The position numbers were made by a program, and so were the translations under genes. Shown piece by piece: positions 1-11,839 of a stretch of 64,000 nt of DNA (position 1 is its first letter; each line of letters starts with the position of its first letter). Below the pieces are notes generated by a model that was given only the letters and a program-made list of their open reading frames with translations, was not told the origin of the DNA and searched no databases. Origin of the DNA: Desmodus rotundus (Eukaryota; Chordata; Mammalia; Chiroptera; Phyllostomidae); the NCBI RefSeq assembly GCF_022682495.2, contig NC_071398.1, positions 12,468,934-12,532,933 on the forward strand. The letters are read 5' to 3'.

Positions 1-664
1 TTTCCCGGGAAACAACTGCCACCTCTTTCTATTTCTGCTGTTCCCACCTCAGAAGCCAAAAAGCCTGATACTTCTCTCCTCCAACTTTTAGTGGCTAGAA
101 CACGGTCACATGATGGCAAATCAGTGTCTTTGCCCTGATCGTGGCATCTTGCATCGGATATGCATTGCGAAGTGGGGGCAGCAGCATCCATTACTCGAGA
201 GGAGAGGCAGGAGGAGAAGCAGTGATGGAGTCTGCAGTGACCCTGGACCAAGCTTCTCTGGTTTTCTTGCTTTTCTATGAAGGAGCTAATATCTTTTCAT
301 TAAATATACTTCCCTCTTGAGTTCGCTGGTTGTTTTTTGTTGTTCACAGACAAAAACCTGTTACAAATATCTTATCTCCAAAAGATGAGGCAAAATAGCT
401 GTGTATGTTACCAAATCTTTCCATCCAGAAAAATATATATTTTCAGTGTCTTAGTGGCAAAAACCTAAGATACAGTTCTTGTCACTGACTTTCAGAATCT
501 TGTTTCAATCCCAAAGTTTCAGTTTTACACACATACTCTAGTTGAGATTGATATGCCCAGTATTTATTGATTTTAACTCAGGATTGGTCAGAACTTTAAT
601 ATCCATGGAAAAATGTCTAATCATATTTGCAAATGTGGATACTGAATAATCAGTATTTATTTAA
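1..664. other. Unassigned noncoding sequence
   Basis: No gene or repeat recognised. The first 12 bases form a perfect palindrome (TTTCCCGGGAAA). The second half is A/T-rich. No reading frame of useful length. Confidence 0.5.
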
Positions 665-681
665 AAGTATGTGATAGAAAT
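665..681 (+). repeat. Target-site duplication, left copy
   Basis: The 17-base string aagtatgtgatagaaat occurs here and again at 830-846, exactly bracketing the short L1 insertion. A perfect copy pair of this length is the mark of L1-type retroposition. Confidence 0.9.
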
Positions 682-829
682 GTGTCGAGTCAAGGAACAT
701 GTATAAAGGACCCAAGGACAACGATGGAGGGGACTGAGTGTGGGAGGGAGGTGGGCAGGGCAGGGGAGAGTATTAGGGGGAAAATGGGGACAACTGTAAC
801 TGAACAACAATAAAAAAATTTTAAAATAG
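682..829 (+). mobile_element. Young 5'-truncated L1 (3' UTR only)
   Basis: About 148 bp containing only the end of an L1: a purine-rich G tract (gggagggaggtgggcagg), then acaactgtaactgaacaaca and an A-rich tail with an AATAAA signal. The same 3' end recurs at about 60.93 kb. A perfect 17-bp duplication flanks it, so it inserted recently on the scale of this window. No coding part remains. Confidence 0.9.
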
Positions 830-846
830 AAGTATGTGATAGAAAT
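830..846 (+). repeat. Target-site duplication, right copy
   Basis: Identical to 665-681; follows the A-rich tail of the L1 stub directly. Confidence 0.9.
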
Positions 847-3290
847 TCATTCTTAGCTATACAAAATATGCAAGCATATTGTCATTTCATAGAAGACAGT
901 AATGATTTGAATTGTGTCATTATTTTAAAGGAACAATTGACATCACCAACAAGATTAAAAGCATCCAACTTTTCTGCAATTTTTTTTCTTCCATAACAAA
1001 ATTAAGGAGTATTTTCTAGGCCAGTGTTGCTAAAATGATTAACTAATGGGTATTTTAATCTCAGCCAGGGTCCATATAAATGTACATAAAACTCAGAGCT
1101 TTGGGACCACGTAAAAACATCACTGTGTATTTGAACAAAAGTTACTTAATATAACCAATTCTCTAGGACATCACCCGATTTAGCATTTCTTGGAATATTT
1201 TTGGTTGTGCTGGGCCCTGCATGTGTCATGGGAAGAAACTTGCAGAGTATCTGGGAAGTGGGTGTTTTTGCCCAGGACTGAAATTTGAATACGTGATAGA
1301 AAGCCCCAGGGAGAGCTCAGAATCCAGGGTGAAGGTGAAAAGCACATGCAATGAGGTGACACAAAACGCAGATTCCTGTCTGAGGCGCAGGCCCATCCAC
1401 TGCTACACAGGGAACACATGTGCCTGATACTGTCATCAAAGTCTTAGCAGGTTATCGCTTAGCCTCCCTGATTTCTGTTTCCTCGTCAGGAACATGGGAA
1501 TAAAATTGACATTTCTAATTAACATGCTATTTATGTGCTACTTGTAAATATTCGATTAGGTATTGAATATGGATCGCTTAACCAAATGCTTAACGTGTAG
1601 TAGAGGTTTTGTGGTTGTCAGCTGTTACCGGTATTGGTATTACTCTCTTTATTCTTACCTTCTTTTCTTTTACCTGTTACTAAGTTATTTTCTTCATCTG
1701 CAATTTGTTATTACAGGAAAAGAACTAGAATTTAGAGTAGCTAAAATATGAATATCTGAGTAGCGAGATGGACTATAATTTTATTTAAGTAAATGCCATT
1801 ATACCTACTTGGAAGAATTAAAATGGATCGTAACTCAACCGTCACTGTTAACTGTTCCCATGGACATGAGGGAGTTCACGTGACATAAAGTTCTAGAGCT
1901 GTCAGTAGTTAACATGATCTGGATTAATGAATATATTAATAATGATGCTTCTACCAGAGGACATTAGTCCTGACTGAAAACTTTGTGAGCAGGAGCAGTT
2001 AAGAATAAAAATTTGGGGTCGGATATTATAGTGCTCTTGCAAATGTTTTCTCTTGGGTAGCATAGCCTCCAGGAATGAATTAAAATGCAGTATTTTTAAA
2101 GAGGAGGAACTGCTGACAAGCTAATGAGTACTAAGTAACATAGAATCGGGGAGAAATTCAGTCTTCTTTTTTAGAAAAATGAAGTGCAAAAGGGAGAAGC
2201 CAGAGAGGGGCATGTTGGGTTTCAACATTCATTACACAAAATACCCAAGTGCTCGGGTGGAATTGGATTCTTCATGAAATATTTCTGGAAGGATTTAAAA
2301 TAAACACAAGATGATGTTCTCAGCTAGGGCGTAAAAGACACTTGATATATAATTGACTCTAAAAGGCAACTGTAATAAAGTTCTGTCAGGCAAAGAGAGG
2401 ACAGATGCATCATAACTTTTTGTTTGGATGACTCTTTTCCTTTTAGTCTACCTAAAATACCTCCTCCATCTTTTTCCTTGACTTTCTCTTTGAATAGACC
2501 TTTGATGGAGCCCGAGTTCACTTCTCATTTACAACACATAAATTCAACAGGAGGTGTTCTTACTATGTTGCATATAGTGTCCTGGATTCTGCCAATTCCA
2601 AGTACTGGGGGCAAGGCCATGTCCTCTCCAGTGCTAGCCAAGCATGGGGTGACCTGCGGAAGTGGCTCTCTGCGTCTCATCAACCTTCACCCATTTCTAA
2701 GGGACCGGCTCTGAGCTCTGAGCCCATCCACAGCAGTGCCAGCAAGTAGACCTCACGAGTCCACTAATACCTGGAGTGTCTTCATAGGACACAGTGAGCC
2801 CAGTGGAAGAAACAAGAGGCAAGGACATAATCTAATGCCCCTTTCCCACATAAGATGCCGTTTTCTTCCCACGCAGACTCCTCCAAAACTGCAGTGTAGT
2901 GTTTCTCTTTCGTGTTAGCAACACCACCAAAACTGGCTCCTTTCTGTTTTTCCATTCACCATGTTTCAGTCTCCAGAGATTTTGGTTGTTTCTTTGTGTG
3001 CCTCTAAAACAATATATTCTGTGCATGTCCATATAGCAAAACCCTTATAATGTACATTTCTCAGAAACCACATAATTTATCCCTGGTATAATGAAGTAAA
3101 TTTATCTACTGAACGGGACTACCAATCACGCCTTACTTCTAAGTTTTCCATCTTATTAAAAAATTATTTCCCTACATTCTTCTCTCTTGATCAGCATATC
3201 ATTATTCCTCATTAAGTCCAAGAGTTTCTTCACACATCACTCCTTTGAATTCTTGTAGGAAGCCTGTATACATGATGTTGCAGATACCAC
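847..3290. other. Unassigned noncoding sequence
   Basis: No gene recognised. Longest open frame is 96 codons (2424-2714, +) and has no recognisable domain. A patch around 1430-1540 resembles a MIR (acctcc...ttcctcgtcaggaacatggg) but is too decayed to call. Otherwise ordinary A/T-rich sequence. Confidence 0.5.
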
Positions 3291-3292
3291 CG

Positions 3293-3311
3293 CCCCCCCC
3301 CCCCCCCCCCC
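3293..3311. repeat. Poly-C tract (19 C)
   Basis: Uninterrupted run of 19 C by my count, flanked on both sides by CG (cg-C19-cgccc). Length is likely to be polymorphic or uncertain in the assembly. Confidence 0.9.
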
Positions 3312-3374
3312 GCCCAGGGACATTGTCAGAGACAAGAGTGGGCTAAGAATTGAATGACAGCAGTAAAGCTGAGA

Positions 3375-3500
3375 AGTTTTCTGTAAGCCCAAACTTGTAT
3401 TCCTTATTTCTACAAGTGAGGAAACAGAATAAGGGAAGTTAAATAATGAAGTCTTTCAAGATCTGGATCTTAGTAAAAGGCAACACTGAGAGTTGAGCTT
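3375..3500 (-). repeat. MIR-like fragment (decayed)
   Basis: Contains the antisense MIR phrase 'acaagtgaggaaacagaat...gaagttaaataatg', matching the gaggaaactgaggc...gttaagtaactt core. Only partly preserved. Confidence 0.4.
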
Positions 3501-4140
3501 ATAGTGGATGGATTCTAAAACTGGTACTCTCTCCAGTGCATCCCCATCAAAACAATGCAGCGTTAAGTCAGTTGATAGAATCTCAGGAAATAATGCCTAC
3601 TTATTTATAATTAAGAAATTTATTTTTTTTAATATTTTAAGCTACTTCGTTATTTTTCTTAGCAGATTCCCCCCCACCCATGCATTAAGGATCCAGGCTG
3701 ATTTCAAATTCAGTGCTCCCTAATCTAGTGGATAAACCGAGAAAAATGAATTGCTAGTGAATTTCAAATTAGTTATTCAATACTAGTAAAATAAATCCCC
3801 CTCAATTTTCTAAGACAGGCTAATAATCAGAACTGCAGATGGTCTGTATCCTGTTATTAATGTGAGAGACCTAATCACGCACTAAAAATAAAGCACATCA
3901 ATGAATCTCCTTGGGAAATCAGAAAGAAATTGAGCCTGTCCATTGCTGTCAGCCTGACCTTCAAGATGTGACAAGCTGCCAAATTACTTAAGATTTCCAA
4001 AAACTCAGAGAAGTAAAGAAAGCCATTTGAAAGAATCCCCCTTCTTCTATAATCCAGAATCTGGCTTGTATAATGCTTCAAGTCTGGGAGTTATTTCACA
4101 CACCTACAGTGATGGCTGGAAACCATACACCTACTTAAAA
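3501..4140. other. Unassigned noncoding sequence
   Basis: No gene or clear repeat. Frames are short (at most 71 codons) on either strand. Confidence 0.5.
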
Positions 4141-4149
4141 ACCTCCAAA

Positions 4150-4215
4150 TGTATATATAAATCTCCAACTATATATATATATATATTATATTATATATAT
4201 ATATAAATAAATACA
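4150..4215. repeat. (AT)n microsatellite
   Basis: Imperfect TA dinucleotide repeat with internal atattatatt interruptions, running into aaataaatacacacat. An 11-C run follows at 4249-4259. Confidence 0.9.
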
Positions 4216-4487
4216 CACATACATTTATTCATTTGTCTTTGTAAGCAACCCCCCCCCCCAGATAAGTCAACGAAGGATGGCATACACATGTTCCATTGTT
4301 TCTTATTGATCTGAATGTGTGTATATATGTGGCCAGCAGGATTAAGGGTGTTGAATCTTGGTTTTCAAGTAAAGATTTTATATTCTTTCTTGGAACTCTA
4401 CAGTGGCATGGTCCCTTGCACAGGGAGTGCATGGGAGACAGAATGAGAACACATGAAAGTTGACCCTACTGCACTTGTGTCCCCGAT

Positions 4488-4645
4488 CGTTTAATCTTCG
4501 TAATTACTGAGCAGGTAGATACTATCACTGCCCCTACCTCACACATGAGGAAACTGAAGCAAAGGCATGGTTCGTAACTTGAAAAGTTACGTAGACAGTG
4601 AATAATGGAGGTAGGGTTTGGACCCAGGCAATCTGGCTTCAAAGT
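4488..4645 (-). repeat. MIR SINE (antisense)
   Basis: Antisense MIR core: 'acatgaggaaactgaagc', then 'gtaacttg', and the 5' part 'ggacccaggcaatctggctt', equivalent to the MIR box reading gggttcgaatcc in sense. Ancient mammalian tRNA-derived SINE. Confidence 0.75.
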
Positions 4646-4784
4646 TTCCTTTCCTTTCCTACGACAGGCTGCTAGACTACCTCGCATTCTTGAGTGAAAG
4701 TTCTTCCTTCTTTTTTGGGTGATGCTGTGACAGTGTCAGGCAGACATGTGAGTTGCTCAGTGAAATGTCATTGGGGAGAACTGG

Positions 4785-4960
4785 ATATCATGCGCATCGT
4801 CTTGACTCGAACCCCGACTCCCCACTGACTAGATGTGTGGAACGCATCACTTTCATCTTCGGTGTTTTTATCATAGAATGTTGATACTAGTGCCACTCAT
4901 AGGTTTGTGCTGCAGAGTAGGAGTAAATAAATACGTAAGGCACTTATAATGAACTGGACC
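4785..4960 (+). repeat. MIR SINE (sense)
   Basis: Sense MIR order: cttgactcgaaccccgactcc, then a 'tgtgtgg...' segment, 'catttcatcttcggtg' near the cag-tttcctcatctg position, and 'aggcacttataatgaactgg' at the 3' side. Diverged but collinear. Confidence 0.6.
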
Positions 4961-4974
4961 ACAGAACGTACTTA

Positions 4975-6110
4975 AGAAAACTGTAATTTATTTGCACTGA
5001 TATTGGTTTTCCCAGATGGTATGCTTGATGAAAGAAGCTATGTTGACTCTTCCAAGGAAATAGTATACATTTTGAATCACAGTCCACGTTAGCTGTGAAA
5101 AATAAAGCAGTCATCTTCCTTTAATGGAGTCTCGTTTACAGGAAGAAACTTTGTGGGGGCAGAAAGGAGATGAGACAAGGTTTTTATTTGCCTTCAATTC
5201 CATGGACCCTATGATAGAGCCATCATCACAGAGCAGAATGTGGGAAGGCCGAGGAACATAAGGAGAACATTTTTTTTTGCATTATTCTAAGGAAACAATA
5301 TAGAATTTGTTCTTTGTACTAAGAGAAGGCCCAATAAGCCAGGAAAGAAAATATTCTGAGAGCATCACAAAACCCATGGACGTCTTTCAGACATTCTTTT
5401 TTGCCGAGATTCCAATCCCTTCTCAAATGGTGGCTCGTGTATTATAGGACAGGAAAAATAGACCACCTGCCAAAAGGCTGCTAACAGTTTGAATGAATGG
5501 AAGAGTTTGACTGGTGTGGTCAGGACAGTGTAGGATTATGGGAGAAGTCAGGTGCACTGGCTTAAAGAGAAATCAGTAGAAAGTGTAGAGGCTCACATGT
5601 ATTTCTTGAGGTGTATTTGGTGACCATCAAGGAGGGATCTGGTTTACTTGAGACACACAGTGAGTTCTGAGGACCAGTATTCACGGGGGAGGTGACAGGA
5701 CCCAGAGAGTAGGCAGGCTTTATAAAAGAGGTTAGAATTGGGATAAATATATCTTCATGGTGAATCATGCACAGTCCCTGAATATTCCCCTCATTGGTTT
5801 TTATCATCTACCTCTATTTTTATTTTGTTAGACAAGTTTTGCTGATGGCAAAGAGAACAAACCATAATGTGTTCTTCATGTGGTCAGGCTCTCTTTTCCT
5901 TCAAAATCTATTAACTATACAATATTGTGGAAAAAAGTACCTCTAGAGCTTCCATTGTTTTCCTAAGATATCTTCTCTTTCTGAGGAATTCCTACAAATT
6001 AATTCATCATAATGAAGTGTGAATCAAATGTTAAAATGTAACACAGGGTACACTGAACTCTACTTTCCCTCATTTTCTCTATTCCTCCAATGGAGTTCAA
6101 TCTTATAATG
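4975..6110. other. Unassigned noncoding sequence
   Basis: No gene, RNA gene or recognisable repeat. Longest frame is 81 codons (5562-5807, -), without domain features. Confidence 0.5.
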
Positions 6111-6114
6111 GGTC

Positions 6115-6530
6115 ATTTATTATTATTATTTTTTTTATTGTTGTTTAGGTAGTTGTATCCATTTTCACCACACCATGGCCCCCCACACCATGCATCACTG
6201 GCTCCCACCCTTGAACCTAACCCCTTTGGCTTTGTCCATATGTCCTTTATACATGTTCCTTGACAGCCCTTCTCCTATTCTCTTCTATTGTCCTTCTTCC
6301 CACTTCTCTATGGTTACTGTCAGTTTGTTCGTTATTTTAATATGCTGGTTGTATTTTGCTTGCTCATTTGTTTGTTGATTAGGTTCCACTTATAGGTGAG
6401 ATCATATGCTATGTATCTTTCACTGCCTGGCTCATTTCACTTAGCATAATGCTCTCCAGTTCCATCCATGCTGTCATAAAGGGCAGAAGCTCCTTCTTTC
6501 TTTCTGCTGCATACTATTCCATTTTTTAAT
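6115..6530 (-). mobile_element. L1 3' end, antisense
   Basis: Starts with a T-rich tail (tattattattttttttattg), followed by the antisense 3' UTR and the end of ORF2. The latter is recognisable from 'ttaggttccacttataggtg', 'ggctcatttcacttagcata' and 'ccagttccatccatgctg'. Truncated at its 5' end near 6530 within 'ctattccatt'. The coding part has been degraded. Confidence 0.85.
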
Positions 6531-6610
6531 GTATATATATTTTAATTATTTTATTGTTCAAGTACAGTTGTCTCTACCCCAATAATGACTCCCCACTCCA
6601 GCCATTACCA

Positions 6611-6615
<5 letters not shown>
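6531..6615 (-). mobile_element. Second L1 3' UTR fragment, antisense
   Basis: A fresh A/T-rich tail (aatgtatatatattttaattattttattg) followed by 'ttcaagtacagttgtctcta', the antisense of the L1 terminal phrase. It abuts the previous L1, so two L1 ends lie head to tail in the same orientation. Confidence 0.65.

Positions 6616-6646
<31 letters not shown>
6612..6646. repeat. (TTA)n microsatellite
   Basis: About 11 TTA/ATT units immediately beside the L1 fragment. Confidence 0.9.
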
Positions 6647-6648
<2 letters not shown>

Positions 6649-6893
6649 GTTCCATAGAAACACTAGCCATTCCTAGAAACACAAACTATTTCATACTTAT
6701 TCCCTTCATCCTTTTTTTTCCTTTATCTTGAACAGTGGGTGTGATTCTGAAGCTCACTTTCACTTTTGTTGGGCCTGTCCTGTTATTTGACCAAAATTTA
6801 CCAGTGTGAAAACAAGATCTGTCTTGTATTTTCTTGACTTACGCAAAGATACAGTAAAATATGGACCGATACATACATGCACGCAAATACATC

Positions 6894-6915
6894 AATGGAT
6901 GGATGGATGGATGGA
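6894..6915. repeat. (ATGG)n short tandem repeat
   Basis: About five copies of atgg in a row. Confidence 0.8.
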
Positions 6916-6934
6916 CAGAATCAGTCCATCTGTC

Positions 6935-7085
6935 CTTTGGACTCAGACATTTTTGGTCACTTTTTGTGTCACTCTGGACATTTTCAGTCTTCTTTGCATC
7001 CTAATCCCTTTATCTGTAAAACGGGAATAGACATATACATCTGATAGGGTTGTCAGGGACATTATAGAAATTAATATATGTAAAT
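6935..7085 (+). repeat. MIR SINE (sense)
   Basis: Ends with the sense MIR sequence 'aatccctttatctgtaaaac' followed by 'gggaatag' and 'atagggttgtcaggga', matching the tcatctgtaaaatggg...agggttgtgagga core. Confidence 0.65.
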
Positions 7086-7550
7086 CAGCATGGCAAGATG
7101 GCAGACGTCGCTGGTGTTTGAGAAACAGTCATCTGTGTTCCATGACCAATTCTTGAAATCAGCATTGTCCTTCTGTATCTGTATAGGAATACATTTTCAG
7201 AATAAGTAAGCATTTAGAAACACTTTCTATCACAGAAATTATGATGTTTCTTGTTCATTACATGTCTTGAATCATTAATTGCCTTTTGTGTAGCCCCTAG
7301 GGAGTGTCCCAGCATTTGTAAACATCCAATTCCAGGCCCTACCATTCAATTCTCAGATTCCAGGATCCTCCCAAACAACTTCAGATTCACCCTAAGTCCG
7401 TGGTGAAAAGGAGCCAGCATCCCCATGCCCTTGGTAGAGATCATGCTAAAAGATGTATCCGAGGCCATTAGGATGAATATGTCACATTGACCAACACTAA
7501 TATCATTGGAGAATACTTGTATGTCTAGAAAGTGAAAAATGCATTCATAT
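7086..7550. other. Unassigned noncoding sequence
   Basis: Nothing recognised on either strand; no frame longer than about 60 codons. Confidence 0.5.
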
Positions 7551-7554
7551 ACAT

Positions 7555-7715
7555 AGCATCCTGTTATTTACATAAACAACTCTGGGAGGCAGATGGTATC
7601 AGTCTTCTTGTATAGGCACAGAAACCAAGGCCATGAAACCAGACTACAAAACTATTTAGTGACCTAGTCAAAGTTCAAAGTCAGGATTTCTGACTCCAAT
7701 CCTTTAGAAGATTTC
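7555..7715 (-). repeat. MIR SINE (antisense)
   Basis: Antisense MIR: 'tatttacataaacaactctg', 'ggcacagaaaccaaggc', 'gtgacctagtcaaagtt', 'caggatttctgactcc'. Each phrase falls in MIR order. Confidence 0.7.
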
Positions 7716-7774
7716 TTACCTTCATGCCAGGTTGACTTTCATAAACTTGGAGAACTGTCAGGACATCTTAGAGA

Positions 7775-7860
7775 CTCACAAACTTCACCTTTTTTTCTCA
7801 ATGAGAAACTGAAGTCCCAAGAGCAGAAGTTCTTTCTTACATAACATAAGACTAATAGAA
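7775..7860 (-). repeat. MIR fragment (antisense)
   Basis: Short piece with 'caatgagaaactgaagtccc', equivalent to gatgaggaaactgaggcc. Decayed on both sides. Confidence 0.45.
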
Positions 7861-8123
7861 CATAGACCATGATTCTTCCTGATAACAGTTTTTAAATGTT
7901 CTGTAGAGTTAATCTCAAATCTGTGATAAGAAATATGGTACTTAGATAATTACTCTGAATAAAATCCTACTTTAATTAGTGACATGCAGTCTTTGGGTTT
8001 AGCTGCCCAAATGAGTGTAGCAATTATCAGGAATATCTTTTTAAAAAACCTTACTGTAATCAGGAAAAGTAGATTATAGATCTAAAATATACCACGTAAA
8101 AAATCTTCTGCAGTATTTTTCCT

Positions 8124-8360
8124 TCAGTCATTGGCTTCTTTCACTTGGCATAATTTCTTCAAGGTTCATCCATGTTGTAACATGTAACAGAATTTTTTAA
8201 GGCTGAATAATATCCATTGTAGTCTATGCCATCTATTTTCATGCATTAATCTGTTGCAGGACATTCAGTTTGTCTCCATCTCTTGGCTATAATGTGTTCA
8301 TGCTGCCATGAACACACTATAAATATCTCCTTGAGACTCTGATTTCAATTCCTTTGGGTT
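8124..8360 (-). mobile_element. L1 ORF2 end, inverted half of a 5'-inverted L1
   Basis: Antisense L1 ORF2 C-terminal region: 'cactggcataatttcttc'-like text, 'ttcatccatgttgtaaca', 'tgctgccatgaac' and 'ttcaattcctttgggt'. In L1 coordinates it stops at the 'gaaagaagccaatgac' point. The next feature continues the same element from almost that base but on the opposite strand. Confidence 0.75.
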
Positions 8361-8590
8361 CTGCATGATTCCACTTACATAATTTATCTAAAGCAGTCAA
8401 ATTCTTAGAAGCAGTAAGGAGAAGGGTGGCTGGAAGGGGCTTGGGAGATGGGAATAAAGGGGTTGATGGGCAGTGGGCATAGATTTTCCAGGCATGCAAA
8501 AGGAAAGCGTTCTGGAGGTTGGCTGTACAACACGTGCATGAGGTTAACAACATTGTACTGCAACCTAAAAGTTTATTAAAAAGGGAAAAA
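8361..8590 (+). mobile_element. L1 3' end, direct half of the same element
   Basis: Sense L1 3' end beginning 'ctgcatgattccacttacat'. It goes on through 'gtggctggaaggggcttggg' and 'gttctggaggttggctgt' to a tail with 'ctaaaagtttattaaaa'. This is an older mammalian L1 subfamily type. It joins an inverted upstream half at 8360/8361. Confidence 0.75.
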
Positions 8591-11490
8591 AGAGAATCTC
8601 TTGACCACCAGTCTACATAAGTTGGAAAAGCTTTCTCCAAGGCTAAAATGATGTTTCATTCCAGCAATACAATTTAGGGCAGCTACAGGAGGTTGTTTAT
8701 AGGTCAGGTCATTGAACTATTTTCAAAGGTTAGGTCATGTCTTTAACGTCTCCAAAACCTCTGTGGAGGTTTACGTCCACCCGCGCCCCTCCCATCTCTC
8801 ACTGTGGAGGTCACGGGCAGTGGTCGCTACGTCTCCCTCATCCCTTGGGAGCTGTCAGTCAGTCATTGTGAGGTAAGCTTAGGAATGCACTTAATAAGTT
8901 GAATAATCATTTTTCTGCTCCCTTCTGAAACTTGTCTTTCTAGACATATGTTAAATAAGTTTTCAATCACTGCCAGAAATCCAAAGGAAGTAAAACCCAT
9001 TTGTTACTTCAGCTTAAGGATGGTTAAAGAAGTTTTAATGTCATCTGCTAGAACAACAGCTGAACTGGGGATGTTACATAACAGCACCAGCATCACAGTT
9101 AGTGGGTGACAAAATCAGATGCAGGCTGAGCACAATAACAGTAAGTGAATTCATGTTACGTCCTCATGTTGAATTCAGTCTTGGGTTTGGATATAGCAGA
9201 ATCTGTTTTAATTTCACTGGGGTAGTTTATGGTTTCGTGTTACTAGTTACATGCCAATTTTATTCTAAAACTATTATGCATACGGAGTAGCTATTTACTA
9301 TAAAAGTGTACACAGAACGTGTAAATCTGAGTCAGAACTATTCTCCGTATAGCAACCAAGTCAGAAGACCTCTAATATGTACTAGCTTCCCGGGTTAGTA
9401 AATCCATGTCTCTAGGTTGTAATTTCCTATTTGTAAATGGAGGGAAGCTTGAATAGGCTTTTTTTTTTAAGGCCTGTACTAAGTCTAATTTTTTTCTGAT
9501 AAGTTACATTTTAAAATTGACATTTTACCCCATGTGCCAAGCACTGAACTGGATATCCCACGCACATTATATTACCACAGTAGCCATATCAGAATGGGAG
9601 TGGGGCTTCTCCAAAAACCAGCAGCCGATTCATAGCACAGTGAGAAAGTACGTGTGCTCGGGCCTACCTGTCTCCAAAACCCAGTTGTTCCTACTAAGTT
9701 GAGCTTCCACTCACCACATACACCGAGAGGTGGAAAATGCCTTGGTTTTGTTTCCATCCATCCTGTCATGGGATAGAATGTATTTCACAGGCATGAAGAG
9801 AATATAAAACATCTATTTTAATCTTGACCTCAAACTAAAAATTGGAGATCCCAAGGGAGAGGTTCTCGGGCAAGATCTTTGGAAAATGTCCCCTGACATT
9901 CCTGGAAGAAGCACGCACTTCTAGTCCTAGTTAAATCCAGACCAGCATGAGAGCTATTTTCAGATTCTTTTCTTTTGAAAAATCCCTTTCCAGCCAGAAA
10001 TCCAACTGAGAAATGCCCCAATGCTCTGAGTCAGAGGGCTCAGCAGAGACCCACTATTATTATATCCCCTGGCACTGGGTTCCCCTTCTCTTGCTCGCTT
10101 TTTTACTGCAGTGAAAAATGATGCACATAAGGGAAACTGAAATGGTAAAAACAGAAGGAAACCATGAGAAGGACTGCTTAACACTTTCCAGTTGTGGCTG
10201 GGGATCGGAGGAATTGAAAACAGGCCAAGAATGCTTACTTTTCAGCCAGGCCCTAGAATTCGGTTTGGTTTCGGTACAAGGCAAAATCATTTCCTTGAAG
10301 GAGAAGTACAAGGAGACTGTGAGATTACATTTCGTTTCCTTGAGCAGGAGCAGAAACATTGTGAAAGGATCAGACAGTCCCAGAAGAAGCACCTGAAAGA
10401 AACTGATTACAAGGAGCATGAAATACGCCGGCTCCCTCTTTACCCACATCCCTGCCGCCTCCGCCCTGTGCTCTGGGGTCAGTGCAAAAAGGCCTTTTCA
10501 GTTCTATGGGAGCTGTATTCAGTAACAAAAGCACAAGATTGCGTCTTGATAATTTAAGAAAATGAAACTTTGAGAAGGTTAAGCTTGCCATTTCTCGAAA
10601 CAGGTGTTCCTTCCAGAATGTACACAAAAGTCCTGGAATCTCTCTTTTTTGTACTCCTAATAGTGAAAAAGCACTTTGCTTTCACTGAGTTAGACTATTA
10701 CTTTTCTCTGTTTTAATTCTTTGCCAGAATCTCGGGAGGAGAGGAAAAAAAAAGAAGGAAAAGGAACAAAGTGCTCCTTTATTTAGCATTGTGGGGATTC
10801 CTCCTGTGTGTTTGAATCGCTATTGTACTGGGGAAAAAAAAGGCCAACCCCACCACTTAGAGTAAGAAAATGCTTTCAATGCCTTTTCCTCCTATACCAC
10901 AACCATCTCCTCCCCCACCCTAAGTCATCAGTGAAACTGTAAGTGTATATTGATTTGTTAAATTCAGTTCTTGCAGTGGCTATATGATTTTCCTTTAAAA
11001 AATATTATCCCCCAAAGAGCAAACACTCAGACTCCACTAAGTTATGTGTGGTTTAGAAAAAAGAAAAAAAAATGATAGCATCTAAAAGCATGCTGCCAAA
11101 AAAAAAAAAATCCTGAAGTAAAAGATTAATGTGAGCAAATGGAATACAATGAATTAGGAAATTCTACCCAAAGTAGTTACTGTGAACCTGTGCAGTTCCA
11201 ACCCTTGCCAAGATCCTAGAAACATTGGGTCCTTTCTACTGGGGAGGAGATATTGCTGGTGCCAGCTGGACAGTACTGGAGGGCCAAGCTGGATATGTAG
11301 TCACTCTGCTTGGCATAGTTAAACTCTTTGAATTATGGGACACGGTTTGTAGAGAAGAACTTGATTAGAAACATTTACACGAAGGGTCATGGGGTGGGGC
11401 TGTTCAACTGTATTCTCCGTGAACAGTATAAGCATTAGATGATGGTAGTTATGGAAAAAAATGGTAAAGTTGAATAAAAGTTCTGAGAAG
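8591..11490. other. Unassigned noncoding sequence
   Basis: No gene recognised across 2.9 kb. At 10.06-10.63 kb open frames occur on both strands (121 codons +, 129 codons -), but they overlap one another and carry no domain, splice or promoter signals that I can identify. A weak MIR/L2-like piece lies at 9.52-9.58 kb ('tgccaagcactgaactgg'). A-rich runs occur near 10.75 and 11.06-11.11 kb. Confidence 0.5.
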
Positions 11491-11494
11491 TCTG

Positions 11495-11675
11495 TCTAAA
11501 TACACAATGGTACGTCCATACAAGGGAGTACTACTCAGCAACTAAAAGGAACAAACTGCAGATAAATGTAACAAGTGGGATGGATTTTAAGAGCATCATG
11601 CCCCAAAGTGGCAATTTTGGAGGATTCCATACTGCATGATTTCATTTATATACCATTCTTAAAACGAGTGAGGAG
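11495..11675 (+). mobile_element. L1 ORF2 C-terminal fragment
   Basis: Sense L1 remnants: 'acacaatggtacgtccatac', 'gagtactactcagcaac', 'tactgcatgatttcatttat'. No tail is attached; it is an old internal fragment. Confidence 0.7.
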
Positions 11676-11694
11676 AAACTGGGGTATTTTGCAT

Positions 11695-11832
11695 CTGTAC
11701 TTTGTGCCAGGCTCTGTATTTGGCACCATCTCAAATTCTACCTGCCCCAGTGTATCAAATGGCACAAGACCCATTTCCAACGAGCCTGGCAAGTCTCCAG
11801 TTGTGTTAACATCTTAGATGAAGAAACAGATC
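11695..11832 (-). repeat. MIR-like fragment (antisense)
   Basis: 'tttgtgccaggctctgtatt' and 'cttagatgaagaaacaga' are in antisense MIR order, between an L1 and an L2 piece. Confidence 0.5.
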
Positions 11833-11839
11833 TCCTCCT

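Noticed and set aside
10060..10627. Overlapping frames of 121 (+), 92 (+), 129 (-) and 85 (-) codons
   Set aside because: They overlap on both strands and none resembles a known protein. No splice, promoter or polyadenylation context stands out.
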